Positions 16,897 to 26,580 of a stretch of DNA of 64,000 bases are shown piece by piece. A model generated the notes under the pieces. It ran no database searches. It was given only the letters and a program-made list of their open reading frames with translations, and was not told where the DNA came from. Numbering within the stretch: position 1 is the stretch's first letter; each line of letters starts with the position of its first letter. The position numbers were made by a program, and so were the translations under genes. Source of the stretch: SIG440 sp045631525 (lineage in GTDB: Bacteria > Bacillota > Clostridia > Monoglobales > Monoglobaceae); NCBI GenBank assembly GCA_045631525.1, contig JAZQUY010000019.1:1-64000 (forward strand), written 5' to 3'.

Positions 16897-19074
16897 ATGC
16901 AAAAGCAACTGGAAGATTTGCTTAAAAAGTTAAAAAACAACAATGTTGCCGCAGATCTTGATATTGTTATCAAGGCGTTTGATTTTGCATGCAAAAAACA
17001 CGACGGACAGCTCAGGGCATCGGGCGAACCATTCTTTATGCATCCAATCGCTGTTGCAAATATCCTTGCTGATATGGAATTTGATGCAAGCTCTGTTGCG
17101 GCGGCACTTCTTCACGATGTGGTTGAAGATACGGATGCCACCGACGAAGAAATTTTGCAGGAGTTTGGCGAAAATATTGCTCTGCTTGTTTCGGGTGTTA
17201 CAAAACTTGGTAAAATTCCTTATGCATCCAATGAAGAACAGCAAATTGAAAATTTGAGAAAAATGTTTCTTGCTATGGCAAAGGATGTAAGAGTTATCCT
17301 TATAAAGCTTGCCGACAGACTGCACAATATGCGGACACTCAAATCTATGCCCGAGCACAAGCAAAGAGAAAAAGCAAGGGAAACTCTTGAGGTTTTTGCG
17401 CCTCTTGCCCACAGGCTTGGTATGTCAAAAATCAAAATGGAGCTTGAGGACTTATCTCTTCGTTATATTGACCCCATTGGCTATTATGAAATTGTTGACA
17501 GTATAAGACAGAAAAAGGGTGAACGTGAAAAATATATAGTCGATATCATAAGTATATTCACACAGCGCCTTGAAAAATTGGGCATTGAGGCTCACGTTGA
17601 GGGCAGAGCAAAGCATTTTTACAGCATCTACCGAAAGATGTTTATGCAAAACAAAACTATCGATGAAATATATGATTTGTTTGCTGTCCGTGTGATTGTG
17701 AATACTGATGCTGACTGTTATGCGGTTCTTGGTATGGTACACGAACTTTTTATGCCAATTCCGGGGCGTTTCAAGGATTATATTGCAATGCCAAAACCCA
17801 ATATGTATCAGTCTCTTCATTCAACGGTTATTGGACCAAACGGAACACCTTTTGAAATTCAGATACGGACATGGGATATGCACAGAACAGCTGAAAATGG
17901 TATTGCTGCCCATTGGAAATATAAAGAGGGAATAAGTGGCAAGTCTGATATCGACAACAAGCTTGAATGGATAAAACAGCTTCTTGAAATCCAAAAGGAT
18001 ATGACAAACGCTGAAGATTTTATGCAGACACTTAAAATCGATATGTTCAGCGATGAGGTTTTTGTGTTTACACCAAAGGGTGACGTTATAAGCCTTCCTG
18101 CAGGCGCGACACCTATTGACTTTGCTTATGCAATCCACAGTGCTGTTGGAAACAAAATGCAGGGAGCAAAGGTAAATGGGAAAATCGTGACACTTGATAC
18201 CATACTTGAAAATGGTGATATTATTGAGATAAACACTTCAAATTCGTCACGTGGTCCAAATCTTGACTGGCTCAAAATTGCGAAAACTTCTCAGGCACGA
18301 AATAAAATAAATCAGTTCCTGAAAAAAGAAAACCGTGCAGAGAATATTGTAAAAGGCAAGGAAATTTTTGAAAAAGAACTTAAAAAATCAGGGATTCCCG
18401 TGACGTATATGAATAACACCGATATGCTTGAGGGACTTCTTTCGAAGTATGGTTTCAAGCAGCTTGATGACGTTTTTGCAACCCTCGGTTATGGTGGCTC
18501 AAGTGCGGGGAAATACCTTGCAAAATTCAAAGAAAAATGCAAAAAGGATATTGCCAGCAATCAGGATGCGGGAGATATTGCAGAAAAATTTGTTGTAAAA
18601 ACCACTGCAAAAGCAAATCACAGCGGTGTAATTGTTGAGGGAATTGACAACTGTCTTGTGAGAATTTCCCATTGTTGCAGCCCTGTACCCGGCGATAAGA
18701 TAATAGGGTATGTTACACGCGGAAGAGGCGTCGCAGTTCACAGAAAAGACTGCATTAATATTGTAAATGCAAGGTTTTCACCTGAAGAGGAACAGCGTTT
18801 TATAAATGTATGTTGGGCTCGCGAGGTGGAAAATGACTTTCAGGCACTTTTGTGTATTACAGCTCTTGACCGAAACTCATTGCTTGTTGATATTACAACC
18901 GTTACGGCTGAACTTAAAATTCCAATCAAGGGTCTTAATGCAAGAACGGTGAAAAACAATGTTGCTATTATTGAGATTTCTATTGAAATAAGAGATACCG
19001 AACACCTTGAGAATGCTATCAGAAGGCTAAAACAAATTGATGACGTTCAGTCGGTAATAAGAAGACGTCAGTGA
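16897..19074 (+). CDS. relA: bifunctional (p)ppGpp synthetase/hydrolase RelA/SpoT
   Basis: 725 aa Rel protein of the stringent response. HD hydrolase domain (HDVVEDTDATDEE, about 69-82), synthetase domain (DLFAVRVIVNT and YQSLHSTVIGPNG, about 255-320), TGS domain (VFVFTPKGDVISLPAGATPIDFAY in part, about 388-412), a zinc-finger-like segment with RISHCCSPVPGD, and C-terminal ACT domain. Hydrolase residues appear intact, so it is probably bifunctional. It starts 3 bp after recJ with a weak ribosome site, which suggests translational coupling. The following MBL hydrolase and hemZ reproduce a common Clostridia gene order. Confidence 0.97.
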   Translation: MQKQLEDLLKKLKNNNVAADLDIVIKAFDFACKKHDGQLRASGEPFFMHPIAVANILADMEFDASSVAAALLHDVVEDTDATDEEILQEFGENIALLVSGVTKLGKIPYASNEEQQIENLRKMFLAMAKDVRVILIKLADRLHNMRTLKSMPEHKQREKARETLEVFAPLAHRLGMSKIKMELEDLSLRYIDPIGYYEIVDSIRQKKGEREKYIVDIISIFTQRLEKLGIEAHVEGRAKHFYSIYRKMFMQNKTIDEIYDLFAVRVIVNTDADCYAVLGMVHELFMPIPGRFKDYIAMPKPNMYQSLHSTVIGPNGTPFEIQIRTWDMHRTAENGIAAHWKYKEGISGKSDIDNKLEWIKQLLEIQKDMTNAEDFMQTLKIDMFSDEVFVFTPKGDVISLPAGATPIDFAYAIHSAVGNKMQGAKVNGKIVTLDTILENGDIIEINTSNSSRGPNLDWLKIAKTSQARNKINQFLKKENRAENIVKGKEIFEKELKKSGIPVTYMNNTDMLEGLLSKYGFKQLDDVFATLGYGGSSAGKYLAKFKEKCKKDIASNQDAGDIAEKFVVKTTAKANHSGVIVEGIDNCLVRISHCCSPVPGDKIIGYVTRGRGVAVHRKDCINIVNARFSPEEEQRFINVCWAREVENDFQALLCITALDRNSLLVDITTVTAELKIPIKGLNARTVKNNVAIIEISIEIRDTEHLENAIRRLKQIDDVQSVIRRRQ

Positions 19075-19091
19075 TTTTTCAGGAGGAAAAA

Positions 19092-19715
19092 ATGTTTTTT
19101 CACAGATTTATTTTGGGAGAGCTTGTCACAAATTGCTATCTCATTGCAGATGAAGATACGAAGAATGCGGTTTTGTTTGATGCCCCTGCAGACGCCGAAA
19201 AAATAATTGCTTATATAGCGGATAAAGGGTTTAAGCTTAAGTTTATTTGCCTTACACACGCCCATTTTGACCATATCCTGGCACTCAGTGAGCTTCTCAA
19301 AGAGACCGGGGCAAAGTGCTTGCTTCACAAGGATGAAGAGCAATATCTCAAAAATCCTGACCTTAACCTTTCGGGTGAACGCGCGGGGGAACTTGGTGAA
19401 ATTTCAGAATATTCACTTCTTGATGATGGCGATGAGATTGTTCTTGACAGCCTCAAAATTGATGTTTTACACACGCCTGGTCATACCAAGGGCGGTGTGT
19501 GTTACCTTGTAAATGGTGAAGTTTTGATAAGTGGTGACACACTGTTTTCAGGGTCAATAGGTCGCTTTGATTTTCCTTTGGGAAGCTTTGAAGAAGAGAT
19601 AAACTCAATAAAAGAAAAACTTATGCCACTTGATGATAAAATAAAAGTGTATCCGGGACACGGCTTTTCTACCACAATCGGAAAACAAAGAAAGGAAAAT
19701 CCTTATCTCATATGA
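19092..19715 (+). CDS. metallo-beta-lactamase-fold hydrolase (glyoxalase II-like)
   Basis: 207 aa from ATG 19092 (CAGGAGGA upstream). Zinc ligands are visible in THAHFDH (about 61-67), HTPGHTKGG, SGDTLFSGSIGR and YPGHG. This is the YqgX/GloB-like group of small MBL hydrolases, which hydrolyse thioesters such as S-lactoylglutathione analogues; the natural substrate in Clostridia is unclear. It overlaps hemZ by 4 bp (ATGA) and lies 17 bp after relA. Confidence 0.92.
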   Translation: MFFHRFILGELVTNCYLIADEDTKNAVLFDAPADAEKIIAYIADKGFKLKFICLTHAHFDHILALSELLKETGAKCLLHKDEEQYLKNPDLNLSGERAGELGEISEYSLLDDGDEIVLDSLKIDVLHTPGHTKGGVCYLVNGEVLISGDTLFSGSIGRFDFPLGSFEEEINSIKEKLMPLDDKIKVYPGHGFSTTIGKQRKENPYLI

Positions 19716-20893
19716 ACACAGAAATGAAACCTTGGGGGATTCTGGATGGAATTCGCCCGGTAAAGCTTGCTACAAAGTTAATAAACGAAAAAAAGAGCGC
19801 ACAGGAAGCAGTGGGCTCTTTTATGCTTGAATACGGGGCTTCACGGGAAAAAGCTGAGCTTGCAATAAGGACTGCTGTGACTGAAAAAGGTATTATTGAT
19901 AATATGTATCCAAATGGTGTCAGTCTTTATATAGGGATACCCTTTTGCCCTACGAGATGCCTTTATTGTTCTTTCATAAGCAACAGCCTTAAACAAAGTT
20001 CAAAGCTTGTTCCCCAGTATCTTGAATGCTTAAAAAAGGAAATTAAATACACAGCCGACATAATAAGACAAAATAAAAGCATTATAGAAACTGTTTATAT
20101 CGGAGGAGGGACGCCTACAACCCTCACGGAACATCAGCTTGATGATCTTTTTGATTGTCTTTACACAGAATTTGACCTGTCAAAAATAAAGGAATTTACA
20201 GTTGAGGCGGGCAGACCTGATACTGTTACAAAAGAAAAGCTTATGTCAATCAAAAATCACAACATAAACCGCATAAGCATCAACCCACAGTCAATGAATC
20301 AGGAAACCCTTGATTTAATCGGAAGAAAACATACACCTGAGGATATAAGAAACGCTATGTATCTTGCCAGAGAATGTGGAATAGATATTATAAATATGGA
20401 TATAATTGCAGGTCTTCCGGGTGAAACCCTTGATATGTTTAAATATACTGTGGAAGAGGTTGAAAGATTAAACCCCGAAAACACAACTGTCCACACAATG
20501 AGCATAAAACGGTCGTCAAGGCTCAATGAAACTCTTGATGATTATAGTCTTACGGAGGGCGAAAAGGTGTCGAAAATGGTTGATTTTGCACGAGAAACGG
20601 TTATGCATAACGGCAAAAATCCATATTACCTTTATCGTCAGAAAAATATGCTGGGGAATCTTGAAAATGTTGGTTATGCAAAGCCGGGGACAGAGAGCCT
20701 TTACAACATTTACATAATGGAAGAGGTTCAAAGCATAATTTCTCTTGGTTGCGGTGGCGTTACAAAGACTGTTGATAGAAGTACCGACCGCATAGAGCGA
20801 ATTTTCAATGTCAAAGAGCCCAAGGATTATATCGAAAGAATTGACGAAATGCTCAAACGAAAAGATGTTCTAAGAATTTTAAAAACCATATAA
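19712..20893 (+). CDS. hemZ: HemZ-type radical SAM protein
   Basis: 393 aa. Radical SAM cluster motif CPTRCLYCSF (CxxxCxxC, about 79-86), then GGGTPTTL and the substrate-channel segments usual for oxygen-independent coproporphyrinogen oxidase relatives. HemZ of B. subtilis is annotated as coproporphyrinogen dehydrogenase, but many HemN/HemW/HemZ relatives act differently, so the reaction is uncertain. No other heme genes are present in the window. The start overlaps the MBL gene by 4 bp. Confidence 0.88.
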   Translation: MNTEMKPWGILDGIRPVKLATKLINEKKSAQEAVGSFMLEYGASREKAELAIRTAVTEKGIIDNMYPNGVSLYIGIPFCPTRCLYCSFISNSLKQSSKLVPQYLECLKKEIKYTADIIRQNKSIIETVYIGGGTPTTLTEHQLDDLFDCLYTEFDLSKIKEFTVEAGRPDTVTKEKLMSIKNHNINRISINPQSMNQETLDLIGRKHTPEDIRNAMYLARECGIDIINMDIIAGLPGETLDMFKYTVEEVERLNPENTTVHTMSIKRSSRLNETLDDYSLTEGEKVSKMVDFARETVMHNGKNPYYLYRQKNMLGNLENVGYAKPGTESLYNIYIMEEVQSIISLGCGGVTKTVDRSTDRIERIFNVKEPKDYIERIDEMLKRKDVLRILKTI

Positions 20894-20915
20894 TAATTTT
20901 GAAAGGATGATTTTT

Positions 20916-22874
20916 ATGAGCCAGAAACCGTATGAACTTGACTATCTGAAACTCTTATCCAATGATTATCCGTCCATCCAAAGTGTTTGTACAGAAATTA
21001 TTAACCTTCAGGCGATTTTGAATTTGCCAAAAGGGACAGAGCATTTTATGAGTGATTTGCATGGCGAATATGAGGCGTTTTTGCACGTTTTGAAAAATGC
21101 TTCCGGTGTCATAAAAACAAAAATTGATATTTTGTATCAAACAACCCTTAGTGAAAGCGAACGAAAGCTCCTTGCAACGCTGATATATTATCCTGAACAA
21201 AAGTTATATTATCTTAAACAAAATCATAAGCTCAACGACGAGTGGTATGCACTGACACTCTATCGTCTTGTGGAAATTTGCCGTATGGTTTCCAAAAAGT
21301 ATACACGTTCAAAAGTAAGAAAAGCCATGCCACCTGATTTCAGTTATATTATTGAGGAGCTTTTGCATACCAGAAATGCTGAAGTTGATAAGCACGATTA
21401 TTACACTCAAATTATAAATTCAATCATAGAAATCGGCAGAGCAGATGAATTTATTGTCGCTATTGCAAACCTAATAAAACGACTGAGTGTTGACCACTTA
21501 CATATTCTTGGCGATATTTTTGACAGGAGTCCAAGAGCAGATATAATTATGGATGAACTCCTCAAATATCACACCATAGATTTCCAATGGGGAAATCACG
21601 ATATTGAATGGATAGGTGCTGCTGCAGGACACGGTGCTTGTATTGCCAATGTTATACGCAATTCACTTAAATACAATAACTTTGACGTTATTGAAATAGG
21701 TTATGGCATAAACACCCGAACCCTTGCAAATTTTGCACTCAGTACGTATGCAAATGATGAATGTGAGCACTTTATGCCACTTGATTCAAGCAAGCACGCA
21801 CTGACAGCCAACGATGCAAGGATAACTGCCAAGATGCATAAGGCTATTTCTGTTATTCAGTTCAAGCTTGAAGGTCAGATTGTAAAAAATCATCCCGAAT
21901 ACGAAATGGACGACAGACTGTTTCTTGATAAGATTGACTTTGACAAAGGGACTATAAAAATAAACGGTAAGAATTACAAGCTTACAGATTGTGATTTGCC
22001 TACCGTGGACCATGAGAATCCCTATGCACTCACGGAAGAGGAAGAATTTGTCATGAAATCCTTGAAGCGTTCATTCCTGCACAGCGAGAAGTTGCAGCAG
22101 CATATACGTTTTGTCCTAAATCATGGCGGAGTTTATAAAATATACAACAATAATCTTCTTTTCCACGGATGTATTCCTCTTGACGAAAAGGGAGAGCTTG
22201 ATAAGGTGAATTTCTTTGGGTGTGAAATGCGTGGCAAAGCTTATCTTGATTTTATTGACAACCTTGTGAGGAAAATTTATCTTTCAAAATGCGCCGATGA
22301 GCACAGCGACTTTGTGTGGTATCTCTGGTGCGGAAAGAAATCACCTCTTCACGGAAAGGAAAGAGTGACGACTTTTGAAAGATATTTTGTAAAAAGCAAA
22401 GAGGTTTTGAGTGAGCCTAAGAATTTTTACTACACCTTTATTGAAAATCCCGATACTTGCGATATGATTTTTGAAGAGTTCGGTCTGAAAAAAGAAAGCG
22501 CACATATAATAAACGGTCATGTACCTGTCAGGACAGGAAAGGGTGAAAGTCCCGTTAAAGCCTTTGGAAAGCTTTATGTAATCGACGGCGGTTTTTCAAA
22601 GCCTTATCAGGGTACAACCGGGATAGCAGGATATACTCTTATAAATAATTCCAGTGGATTTTACATAACTCAGCATCAGCCGTTTACTGGTATAAATGAT
22701 GTTATTGAGCATGATGCCGATCTTTATTCAAGCAGGACTTTGGTAGAGCAGAATTCCAGCAGGAAAAAAGTTCGAGATACCGATATTGGCGAGGGAATAA
22801 AACATAAAATAAAGATTTTGAATGAGCTTTTGGATAACTACAAGAAGGGTTACATAAATGAGCGTGTGAAATAA
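20916..22874 (+). CDS. fbp: fructose-1,6-bisphosphatase class III
   Basis: 652 aa gluconeogenic phosphatase of the Bacillota-specific class III. Metallophosphatase motifs: SDLHGEYEAF, GDIFDRSPRAD, WGNHDIEWIGAAAGHG and INGHVPVRTGKGE. ATG 20916 is preferred over ATG 20907 because GAAAGGA ends only just before 20907. Length is normal (about 640-670). It follows hemZ after 22 bp. Confidence 0.96.
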   Translation: MSQKPYELDYLKLLSNDYPSIQSVCTEIINLQAILNLPKGTEHFMSDLHGEYEAFLHVLKNASGVIKTKIDILYQTTLSESERKLLATLIYYPEQKLYYLKQNHKLNDEWYALTLYRLVEICRMVSKKYTRSKVRKAMPPDFSYIIEELLHTRNAEVDKHDYYTQIINSIIEIGRADEFIVAIANLIKRLSVDHLHILGDIFDRSPRADIIMDELLKYHTIDFQWGNHDIEWIGAAAGHGACIANVIRNSLKYNNFDVIEIGYGINTRTLANFALSTYANDECEHFMPLDSSKHALTANDARITAKMHKAISVIQFKLEGQIVKNHPEYEMDDRLFLDKIDFDKGTIKINGKNYKLTDCDLPTVDHENPYALTEEEEFVMKSLKRSFLHSEKLQQHIRFVLNHGGVYKIYNNNLLFHGCIPLDEKGELDKVNFFGCEMRGKAYLDFIDNLVRKIYLSKCADEHSDFVWYLWCGKKSPLHGKERVTTFERYFVKSKEVLSEPKNFYYTFIENPDTCDMIFEEFGLKKESAHIINGHVPVRTGKGESPVKAFGKLYVIDGGFSKPYQGTTGIAGYTLINNSSGFYITQHQPFTGINDVIEHDADLYSSRTLVEQNSSRKKVRDTDIGEGIKHKIKILNELLDNYKKGYINERVK

Positions 22875-22900
22875 AAATTTATATATAGGGAGGACGTTTT

Positions 22901-23425
22901 ATGAATTCAGTAGTAGTATATAAATCGAGATACGGCTCTACAAAACAGTATGCCCAGTGGATAGCCAAGGAGCTTGGTTGTGAGGCGGTTGATGCTAAAA
23001 AAGTTTCGGCTACCGACTTGGAACAATATGACACGATAATATATGGCGGTGGACTTTATGGAGAGGTTATCTGTGGGCTTAACCTTATAACCAAAAACAT
23101 AAACCTATTGAAAGATAAAAAGATTGCTGTTTTTTCTACGGGGATTACGCCCCTTGACTGCCGTGAATATTACGATAAATATGTTATTGAAAAGAATTTT
23201 AAAAACGGACTTCCCGAAAATGTAAAGGTGTTTAACTTTATGGGGAAAATGGTGCTGGATGAACTTTCATTTCCTCACAAAACTGCCATAAAGGCACTGA
23301 AAAAGCTTATGTCCTCAAAAGAAAACCCCAGTGATATGGAAAAGCTTTTGATAGAGCTTTGCGATGCGGACGGGGATTTCACCGATAGGGAATCAATTAA
23401 AGAGTTGATTGAGTATGCACTTTAA
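22901..23425 (+). CDS. flavodoxin-domain protein
   Basis: 174 aa. The N-terminus VVVYKSRYGSTKQYAQWIA is a typical FMN phosphate-binding loop (flavodoxin_5 group), and GGGLYGEVICG fits the second loop. Length matches HemG/BilS-like long-chain flavodoxins. It may be an electron carrier or a quinone/protoporphyrinogen-type reductase; proximity to hemZ is suggestive only. AGGGAGGA lies before ATG 22901. Confidence 0.88.
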   Translation: MNSVVVYKSRYGSTKQYAQWIAKELGCEAVDAKKVSATDLEQYDTIIYGGGLYGEVICGLNLITKNINLLKDKKIAVFSTGITPLDCREYYDKYVIEKNFKNGLPENVKVFNFMGKMVLDELSFPHKTAIKALKKLMSSKENPSDMEKLLIELCDADGDFTDRESIKELIEYAL

Positions 23426-23457
23426 TAAGAGGAAATTGATGTTCTGTAAAAAAATAG

Positions 23458-23486
23458 TTGACACAGGCCGGTTTGTGTGATATAAT
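23458..23486 (+). promoter_or_regulatory. promoter of rpsO
   Basis: TTGACA 23458-23463, 17-bp spacer, TATAAT 23481-23486, a perfect consensus pair. The 5' leader of about 93 nt that follows would be the place for S15 autoregulation, but I did not resolve its fold. Confidence 0.9.
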
Positions 23487-23585
23487 ACCAAAGGTTATGA
23501 ACCTATTGCTTAGTTTAAGGGTTGATGTTTCACCGCCTTATACCAAGCTTTATGGGGATTTAAAATTTAATGGAGGTGAATCCAA

Positions 23586-23849
23586 ATGCTTAAAGAAAGA
23601 AAAGAAGAAATCATCAAGACTTATGCTGTTCACGAAGGTGACACAGGTTCTCCTGAGGTGCAGATTGCACTCCTCACAGAAAGAATCAACCACCTCAATG
23701 ACCACCTTAAGACTCACAAGAAAGACCATCACTCAAGACGTGGTCTTCTCAAGATGGTCGGTGTAAGAAGAAGCTTTCTTAACTATCTCATGAAGAACGA
23801 CATTGAAAGATATCGTGCTATCGTTGAAAAGCTTGGTCTCAGACACTAA
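23586..23849 (+). CDS. rpsO: 30S ribosomal protein S15
   Basis: 87 aa, standard length. Contains the conserved GDTGSPEVQIALLTERI and LNDHLKTHKKDHHSRRGL (within DHHSRRGLL) segments that bind 16S rRNA. GGAGGTG lies 9 bp before ATG 23586. The rpsO-pnp order is conserved in many bacteria. Confidence 0.98.
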   Translation: MLKERKEEIIKTYAVHEGDTGSPEVQIALLTERINHLNDHLKTHKKDHHSRRGLLKMVGVRRSFLNYLMKNDIERYRAIVEKLGLRH

Positions 23850-23860
23850 AAAATGCAATT

Positions 23861-23896
23861 TTAAGTCTTTGTCCGCATTGGGCAAAGACTTAATTT
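23861..23896 (+). terminator. terminator-like hairpin between rpsO and pnp
   Basis: TTAAGTCTTTGTCC pairs with GGGCAAAGACTTAA, followed by a short TTT. The T run is weak, so partial readthrough into pnp is likely. Confidence 0.7.
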
Positions 23897-23961
23897 CGTA
23901 TTTATGGCAATAATAAGACAGATATTTTTTCTGTTTTTTTAATAATAAACTTTAGGAGAGT

Positions 23962-24055
23962 TTGCGGTTTAGCAGTTAGAAATATGCTTTTGTTCACCCT
24001 GAAAGTATACCTCTAAGTGCTAAAATCAGCAGACCTCTAAACGAAGGAGGAAAAT
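23962..24055 (+). promoter_or_regulatory. structured leader of pnp
   Basis: TTTAGCA-g-TTAG near 23967-23978 can pair with CTAA-g-TGCTAAA near 24014-24025, enclosing about 35 nt. In many bacteria pnp mRNA leaders carry long stems used for RNase III and PNPase autoregulation; this stem is a candidate. No riboswitch class recognised. Confidence 0.4.
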
Positions 24056-24059
24056 AAAA

Positions 24060-26141
24060 ATGAGTAAAATTTTTGAAACAGAAGTTGCCGGCAGAAAGCT
24101 TAGCCTTGAATTCGGCAAAGTTGCAGAGCTTGCAAACGGCTCAGTTATCGTAAGATACGGTGATACAGTGGTAGTTACTGCTGCTACCGCATCAGCAAAA
24201 CCAAGAGATGGCATTGATTTCTTCCCCTTAAGCATTGACTATGAGGAAAGAATGTATGCTGTTGGCAAAATCCCCGGGAGCTTTTTAAAGCGTGAGGGAA
24301 GACCGTCAGAAAACGCAATTCTCACAGCTCGTGTTATTGACAGACCTATGAGACCTTTGTTCCCCAAAGACCTCAGAAATGACGTTTCTATCGTTTCTAC
24401 AGTTTTGTCGGTTGAACAGGACAACGCTCCTGAATTCTGTGCGATGATTGGTTCATCAGCAGCGGTTTCAGTTTCTGATATTCCGTTCAATGGCCCTATC
24501 GCAGCTGTTTATGTTGGTCTTGTTGACGGCGAATTCATCATCAACCCAACAGTCGAGCAGCGTGAAAAGAGTGATCTCAACCTCACAGTTGCAGGAAGCC
24601 TTCAGAAAGTTGTTATGATTGAAGCGGGTGCAAACGAAGTTCCTGAAGACACAATGTTTGACGCTATTATGTTTGCTCACGAAGAAATCAAGAAGATTTG
24701 CGAATTTATCAAAGGCATTCAGGATGAAATCGGAAAGCCCAAGTTTGAATATGAGCACATTGTTGTAAACGAAGAGATTTTTGACGATATCGCAGCATTT
24801 GCGACAGATATGGTGAAGGAAGCTCTTGACACAGACGACAAGTCAATCCGTGACGAAAACCTCAAGGTTGTGTACGGAAAGGTATACGAAAACTTTGAAG
24901 AAAAATATCCTGCTGAAGAATATGCTCAGGATATCGAAGATGCTCTTTATAAGCTCCAGAAAACAATTGTAAGACGTTGGCTTCTTGACGAGGGCAAGCG
25001 TGTTGACGGAAGAAAGATTCAGCAGCTTCGTCCCCTTGCGTCAGAGGTTGGTCTTCTTCCAAGAACTCACGGCAGCGGTCTCTTTAAGCGTGGACAAACT
25101 CAGGTTTTGACTGTTGCAACACTTGGTGCTCTTGGTGATGCACAGATTATTGACGGTCTTGATACCGAAGAATACAGAAGATATATTCACCACTACAACT
25201 TCCCGTCATTCAGTGTTGGCGAAACAAAGCCATCACGTGGCCCCGGCAGACGTGAAATCGGTCACGGTGCACTCGCTGAACGTGCTCTTGTTCCGGTTAT
25301 TCCAAGTGAAGAAGAATTCCCCTATGCAATAAGACTTGTATCAGAAGTCCTCAGCTCAAACGGTTCAACTTCACAGGGTAGTATTTGCGGAAGCACACTT
25401 GCTCTTATGGATGCAGGTGTTCCCATCAAGGCTCCTGTTGCAGGTATCTCTGTTGGTCTTGTTACAGAAGGTGAAAGATTTATAACAATCCTTGACATTC
25501 AGGGTCTTGAAGACTTCTTTGGCGATATGGACTTCAAGGTTGCAGGTACCAAAAAGGGTATCACAGCTATCCAGATGGACCTCAAGATTGATGGTCTTAC
25601 ACCTGAAATCATCAAGAATGCACTTACAGAAACCCGTGACGCAAGATACTATATCTTGGACGAAGTTATGCTCAAGGCTATTGCTGAGCCACGTCCTGAG
25701 GTTTCACAGTATGCTCCAAAGGTAATTCACATCGAAATTCCTGTTGACAAAATTCGTGACGTTATTGGTTCAGGCGGAAAGGTTATTCAGAAAATCGTTG
25801 CTGATACCGGTGCGAAAATTGATATTGAAGAAGATGGTCGCGTATTCATTTCTGCTCCTAACGCTGAAATGGGCGAAGCTGCAAGAAAGATTATTGAAGG
25901 CATCGTGAAAGAACCTGAGGTTGGTGAGGTTTATGACGGCAAGGTTGTAAGAATTATGGACTTTGGCGCATTTGTTGAATTCCTCCCCGGAAAAGACGGT
26001 CTTGTTCACATTTCAAAGCTTGACAAAGCGAGAGTTGAAAAGGTAGAGGATGTAGTTTCTATCGGCGATGACATCAAGGTTCAGGTTATTGAAATCGACA
26101 AGATGGGAAGAATCAATCTCAAGAGAATTGTAACAGAATAA
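24060..26141 (+). CDS. pnp: polyribonucleotide nucleotidyltransferase (PNPase)
   Basis: 693 aa phosphorolytic 3'-5' exoribonuclease. Two RNase PH domains (about 1-210 and 310-540) with an all-alpha linker, then KH domain with VIGSGGKVIQKI (about 565-576) and S1 domain (about 620-690; GKVVRIMDFGAFVEF, KDGLVHISK). GGAGG precedes ATG 24060. The codon use (many CTC, GGT, AAG) looks more biased than that of its neighbours, as expected for high expression. Confidence 0.98.
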   Translation: MSKIFETEVAGRKLSLEFGKVAELANGSVIVRYGDTVVVTAATASAKPRDGIDFFPLSIDYEERMYAVGKIPGSFLKREGRPSENAILTARVIDRPMRPLFPKDLRNDVSIVSTVLSVEQDNAPEFCAMIGSSAAVSVSDIPFNGPIAAVYVGLVDGEFIINPTVEQREKSDLNLTVAGSLQKVVMIEAGANEVPEDTMFDAIMFAHEEIKKICEFIKGIQDEIGKPKFEYEHIVVNEEIFDDIAAFATDMVKEALDTDDKSIRDENLKVVYGKVYENFEEKYPAEEYAQDIEDALYKLQKTIVRRWLLDEGKRVDGRKIQQLRPLASEVGLLPRTHGSGLFKRGQTQVLTVATLGALGDAQIIDGLDTEEYRRYIHHYNFPSFSVGETKPSRGPGRREIGHGALAERALVPVIPSEEEFPYAIRLVSEVLSSNGSTSQGSICGSTLALMDAGVPIKAPVAGISVGLVTEGERFITILDIQGLEDFFGDMDFKVAGTKKGITAIQMDLKIDGLTPEIIKNALTETRDARYYILDEVMLKAIAEPRPEVSQYAPKVIHIEIPVDKIRDVIGSGGKVIQKIVADTGAKIDIEEDGRVFISAPNAEMGEAARKIIEGIVKEPEVGEVYDGKVVRIMDFGAFVEFLPGKDGLVHISKLDKARVEKVEDVVSIGDDIKVQVIEIDKMGRINLKRIVTE

Positions 26142-26152
26142 TTTTAACATTT

Positions 26153-26184
26153 AATGCCGCAGAAATTTGCGGCATTATTTTTTT
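26153..26184 (+). terminator. intrinsic terminator of pnp
   Basis: AATGCCGC pairs with GCGGCATT across an 8-nt loop and is followed by ATTTTTTTT. Confidence 0.92.
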
Positions 26185-26237
26185 GAAAAATCCTCGCAAA
26201 TAAGGGGATTTTGACACAAAATGCTTGGGGATTTCCC

Positions 26238-26267
26238 TTGACATATGAGGGCAGGTTGTGATATAAT
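26238..26267 (+). promoter_or_regulatory. promoter of the SRP RNA gene
   Basis: TTGACA 26238-26243, 18-bp spacer, TATAAT 26262-26267, a few bases before the start of the RNA. Confidence 0.88.
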
Positions 26268-26272
26268 TCTTA

Positions 26273-26552
26273 GGCTATGTTAAATTGGGGTGTTAGCGGT
26301 ACCTTGTAACCCACAATCCGCTATAGTGGGGATGAAAACTTGTGTTGAGGGGCAAATTTTGTCTTGTCTGACCTGATTTGATGGGTGTTGATGATTCGGT
26401 CCTGCGCAATTGAAACCTGTGAACCACGTCAGGGCAGGAATGCAGCAGCGTTAAGCAGTTCTTTTTGATGTGCCGCAGGGGTGCCGGGTCTGAGCTCTTC
26501 GGTTGGGTAACGGAGGTAGATTTTCTTCGAACTCAAGCACATAGCTTTTATT
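26273..26552 (+). ncRNA. ffs: signal recognition particle RNA, large Bacillus type
   Basis: RNA of the signal recognition particle. The ends GGCTATGT and ACATAGCTTTT pair to close the molecule. The Alu-domain signature GTTAGCGGTACCTTGTAACC and the S-domain helix 8 segment with CACGTCAGGGCAGGAATGCAGCAGC are present. The length of about 275 nt is that of the long form with an Alu domain found in Bacilli and Clostridia. Location just upstream of dnaX is a conserved arrangement. End points are estimated from the closing helix. Confidence 0.95.
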
Positions 26553-26580
26553 ATTTTTGAAATTTTGGGTGGTGAAACAA